Assembly (NCBI GenBank): GCA_028717865.1
Contig: JAQUMZ010000140.1
Span: 1 to 7,024, forward strand
From: Elusimicrobiota bacterium
GTDB lineage: Bacteria; Elusimicrobiota; Elusimicrobia; UBA1565; UBA9628
Length of the DNA stretch: 7,024 bases
Direction: 5' to 3'
Under the pieces are notes generated by a model. That model saw only the letters and a program-made list of their open reading frames with translations. It searched no databases and had not been told where the DNA came from. A program made the position numbers and the translations under genes. Positions 5,449 through 7,024 of the stretch are shown here, one piece after another (positions within the stretch are counted from its first letter, which is position 1; each line of letters begins with the position of its first letter).

Positions 5449-6549
5449 ATGAGCCGCCCGTTCGGCGGCGTGTTCCGCGGGCGCACGGTCCTGCTCACCG
5501 GCCACACGGGCTTCAAGGGCTCCTGGCTGTCGCTTTGGCTGCACGACCTGGGCGCGCGCGTGGTCGGCTACGCCCTGCCTCCGGCCACCCGCCCCAGCCT
5601 GTTCGATGAACTGGGCCTGGAGCGCTTGGTCGAGTCCCACCTGGGCGATTTGCGCGACCTGTCCCGGCTCTCGCGCCTCATGCGTCGGACCAAGCCGGAG
5701 ATAGTCTTTCACCTCGCGGCCCAGCCCATCGTGCGCCTTTCCTACGATGAGCCCGCCGACACCTTCGCGGTCAACCTCCTGGGCACGGTCCATCTCCTGG
5801 AAGCCGTGCGCGCGACCAACTCCGTGCGCGTCTGCCAGATCATAACCTCGGACAAGTGCTACGAAAATCCTCCGGGGACGGGCCCCCGGCGGGAAAGCGA
5901 CCGCCTGGGCGGACGCGATCCCTACAGCGCGAGCAAGGCCTGCGCCGAACTGGCCGTGGCCTCCTACCGCCATTCCTTTTTCCCCGCGGAGGACCTGCGC
6001 CGCCACGGAGTCTCGCTTAGCTCCGTGCGCGCCGGCAACGTGATCGGCGGCGGCGACTGGGCCGTAGACCGCCTCCTGCCCGACGCGGTGCGCGCCCTGG
6101 CCCGCGGCCGGAAGATCCTGGTCCGCAACCCGGGCTCGGTGCGGCCCTGGCAGCACGTGCTCGATCCCCTGGCCGGCTACCTGCACCTGGCCCGCAGACA
6201 GCTCGGCCGGCCCGCGGCCCACGCCGAGGCCTGGAACTTTGGCCCGCTTTCCACGCCCAACGTAACCGCGGCGCAAATCATAGCGCAAACACTGCGCTGC
6301 TGGGGCGGCGGAGCCTGGCGCAAGCCGGCGCAGCGCCAAGGCCCTCCGGAGTCCGCGCAACTGCGCCTCGACAGCCGCAAGGCCGTCCGCCGCCTAGGCT
6401 GGCGACCCGTCTACGGAACGTCCCGCGGCGTGCAGGAGACGGTCCGCTGGTACCGCGGGCATTACCGCGACCGGAATTTCGACGCCCTGGCCTTCACGCG
6501 CGGCCAGATACGCGGCTACATGTCGGAGGCGGGACCGTGGCTGGCATGA
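5449..6549 (+). CDS. rfbG: CDP-glucose 4,6-dehydratase
   Basis: Converts CDP-glucose to CDP-4-keto-6-deoxyglucose using bound NAD+, the committed step to CDP-linked 6-deoxy and 3,6-dideoxy sugars. It has 366 residues, close to the family's roughly 360. It is an extended short-chain dehydrogenase: the nucleotide-binding TGHTGFKG is at 17-24, HLAAQPIVRLSY at 88-99, TSDKCYEN at 133-140 (D135-K136 in the usual dehydratase position), and the catalytic Y159-x3-K163 in DPYSASK. GNVIGGGDW and RPWQHVLDPLAGYL are also characteristic of this enzyme. The start has a GGAG 8 nt upstream. The stop overlaps the next start as ATGA, so rfbG and rfbH are almost certainly co-translated. No key residue is missing. 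Confidence 0.96.
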   Translation: MSRPFGGVFRGRTVLLTGHTGFKGSWLSLWLHDLGARVVGYALPPATRPSLFDELGLERLVESHLGDLRDLSRLSRLMRRTKPEIVFHLAAQPIVRLSYDEPADTFAVNLLGTVHLLEAVRATNSVRVCQIITSDKCYENPPGTGPRRESDRLGGRDPYSASKACAELAVASYRHSFFPAEDLRRHGVSLSSVRAGNVIGGGDWAVDRLLPDAVRALARGRKILVRNPGSVRPWQHVLDPLAGYLHLARRQLGRPAAHAEAWNFGPLSTPNVTAAQIIAQTLRCWGGGAWRKPAQRQGPPESAQLRLDSRKAVRRLGWRPVYGTSRGVQETVRWYRGHYRDRNFDALAFTRGQIRGYMSEAGPWLA

Positions 6550-7024
6550 GCGACCGGGCCCTGCGCCAACGAGTATTCTCCGCCGTAGGCGCCTACTACG
6601 ACGCGGTCCACGCCAAGAAAGCATTCATCCCGGGCAAAACCTACATCCCGGCCTCGGGCAAGGTCTACGACGGCCGCGAGCTGCGGGCCCTGACGGACTC
6701 CGCGCTCGACTTCTGGCTGACCGCGGGCCGCTACGCCAAACAATTCGAGGAGCGCCTGGCCGCCCGCCTCAAGGCCCGCCGCCTGCTTTTGACCAACTCC
6801 GGCTCCTCGGCCAACCTCCTGGCCGTGGCCGCGCTGACCGACCCCGCCCTGGGCAAGCGGCGGCTCAAGCCCGGCGACGAGGTCATAACCACCGCGGCGG
6901 GCTTCCCCACCACCGTGGCCCCCATCGTCCAGTTCGGCCTCGTGCCGGTCTTGATCGACGTTTCCATGCCAAGCTACAACGCAACGGTCGAGGCCGTGGC
7001 CGAGGCGATTTCCCCGCGCACCAA
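6546..7024 (+). CDS. rfbH: CDP-4-keto-6-deoxyglucose 3-dehydrase, 3' partial
   Basis: The N-terminal 159 residues of the PMP/PLP-dependent dehydrase E1, which with an iron-sulfur reductase (E3, RfbI/AscD type) removes the C-3 hydroxyl to form the 3,6-dideoxyhexose skeleton. The gene runs off the right edge; full proteins are about 435 residues. Family landmarks: FIPGKTYIPASGKVYD at 27-42, LDFWLTAGRYAKQFE at 54-68, the cofactor-phosphate-binding NSGSSANLL at 84-92, the RfbH-typical RRLKPGDEVITTAAGFPTTV at 105-124, and VPVLIDV at 133-139. The His that replaces the usual Schiff-base Lys in this family would lie beyond the window, so the dehydrase assignment rests on these N-terminal signatures. 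The ATG overlaps the rfbG stop by 4 nt. Later genes decide whether the end product is paratose, tyvelose, abequose or ascarylose. Confidence 0.93.
   Translation, partial: MSDRALRQRVFSAVGAYYDAVHAKKAFIPGKTYIPASGKVYDGRELRALTDSALDFWLTAGRYAKQFEERLAARLKARRLLLTNSGSSANLLAVAALTDPALGKRRLKPGDEVITTAAGFPTTVAPIVQFGLVPVLIDVSMPSYNATVEAVAEAISPRT

Noticed and set aside
5210..5452. 80-codon frame across the rfbF-rfbG gap.
   Set aside because: It starts inside rfbF, has no recognisable domain, and runs through palindromes and the rfbG ribosome binding site.

Overview
The window is GC-rich DNA from a bacterium that makes a lipopolysaccharide-type surface glycan, so it is probably Gram-negative. No marker gene is present and I do not assign a phylum. 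Three of the genes have a TATAAT-like box 6-7 nt before the ATG, which suggests leaderless mRNAs are common in this organism; rfbG instead has a GGAG ribosome binding site.

Layout: (1) 1-1392, plus strand: the 3' part of a polytopic GT-C-like glycosyltransferase. It converges with and overlaps (2) 2096-1359, minus strand: a DPM1-like polyprenyl-phosphate hexose synthase of family GT2. (3) About 2128-2530: a tandem array of a roughly 241-bp multi-hairpin repeat. (4) 3838-2582, minus strand: an AAA_14/DUF4143 ATPase with its own promoter and a pair of ATTCA-N5-TGAAT dyads over its start codon. (5) 3926-4414: a second repeat array of two exact 241-bp units. (6) 4458 to the window end, plus strand: rfbF, rfbG and the start of rfbH, the CDP-glucose route to 3,6-dideoxyhexoses. 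A 220-bp gap rich in dyad symmetry separates rfbF from rfbG, while rfbG and rfbH overlap by ATGA.

Functionally this is a surface-polysaccharide locus. The GT2 enzyme plausibly loads a hexose onto a lipid carrier for the GT-C enzyme, and rfbFGH makes a dideoxyhexose precursor. The least ordinary part is the middle. The repeat has at least three conserved stems per unit, and one stem shows a compensatory base-pair change between copies. Removing the ATPase segment (2495-3925) would rejoin the two arrays in perfect phase, so the ATPase looks like an insertion into, or a cassette held by, a formerly continuous array. I see no proof that the repeat and the ATPase work together.
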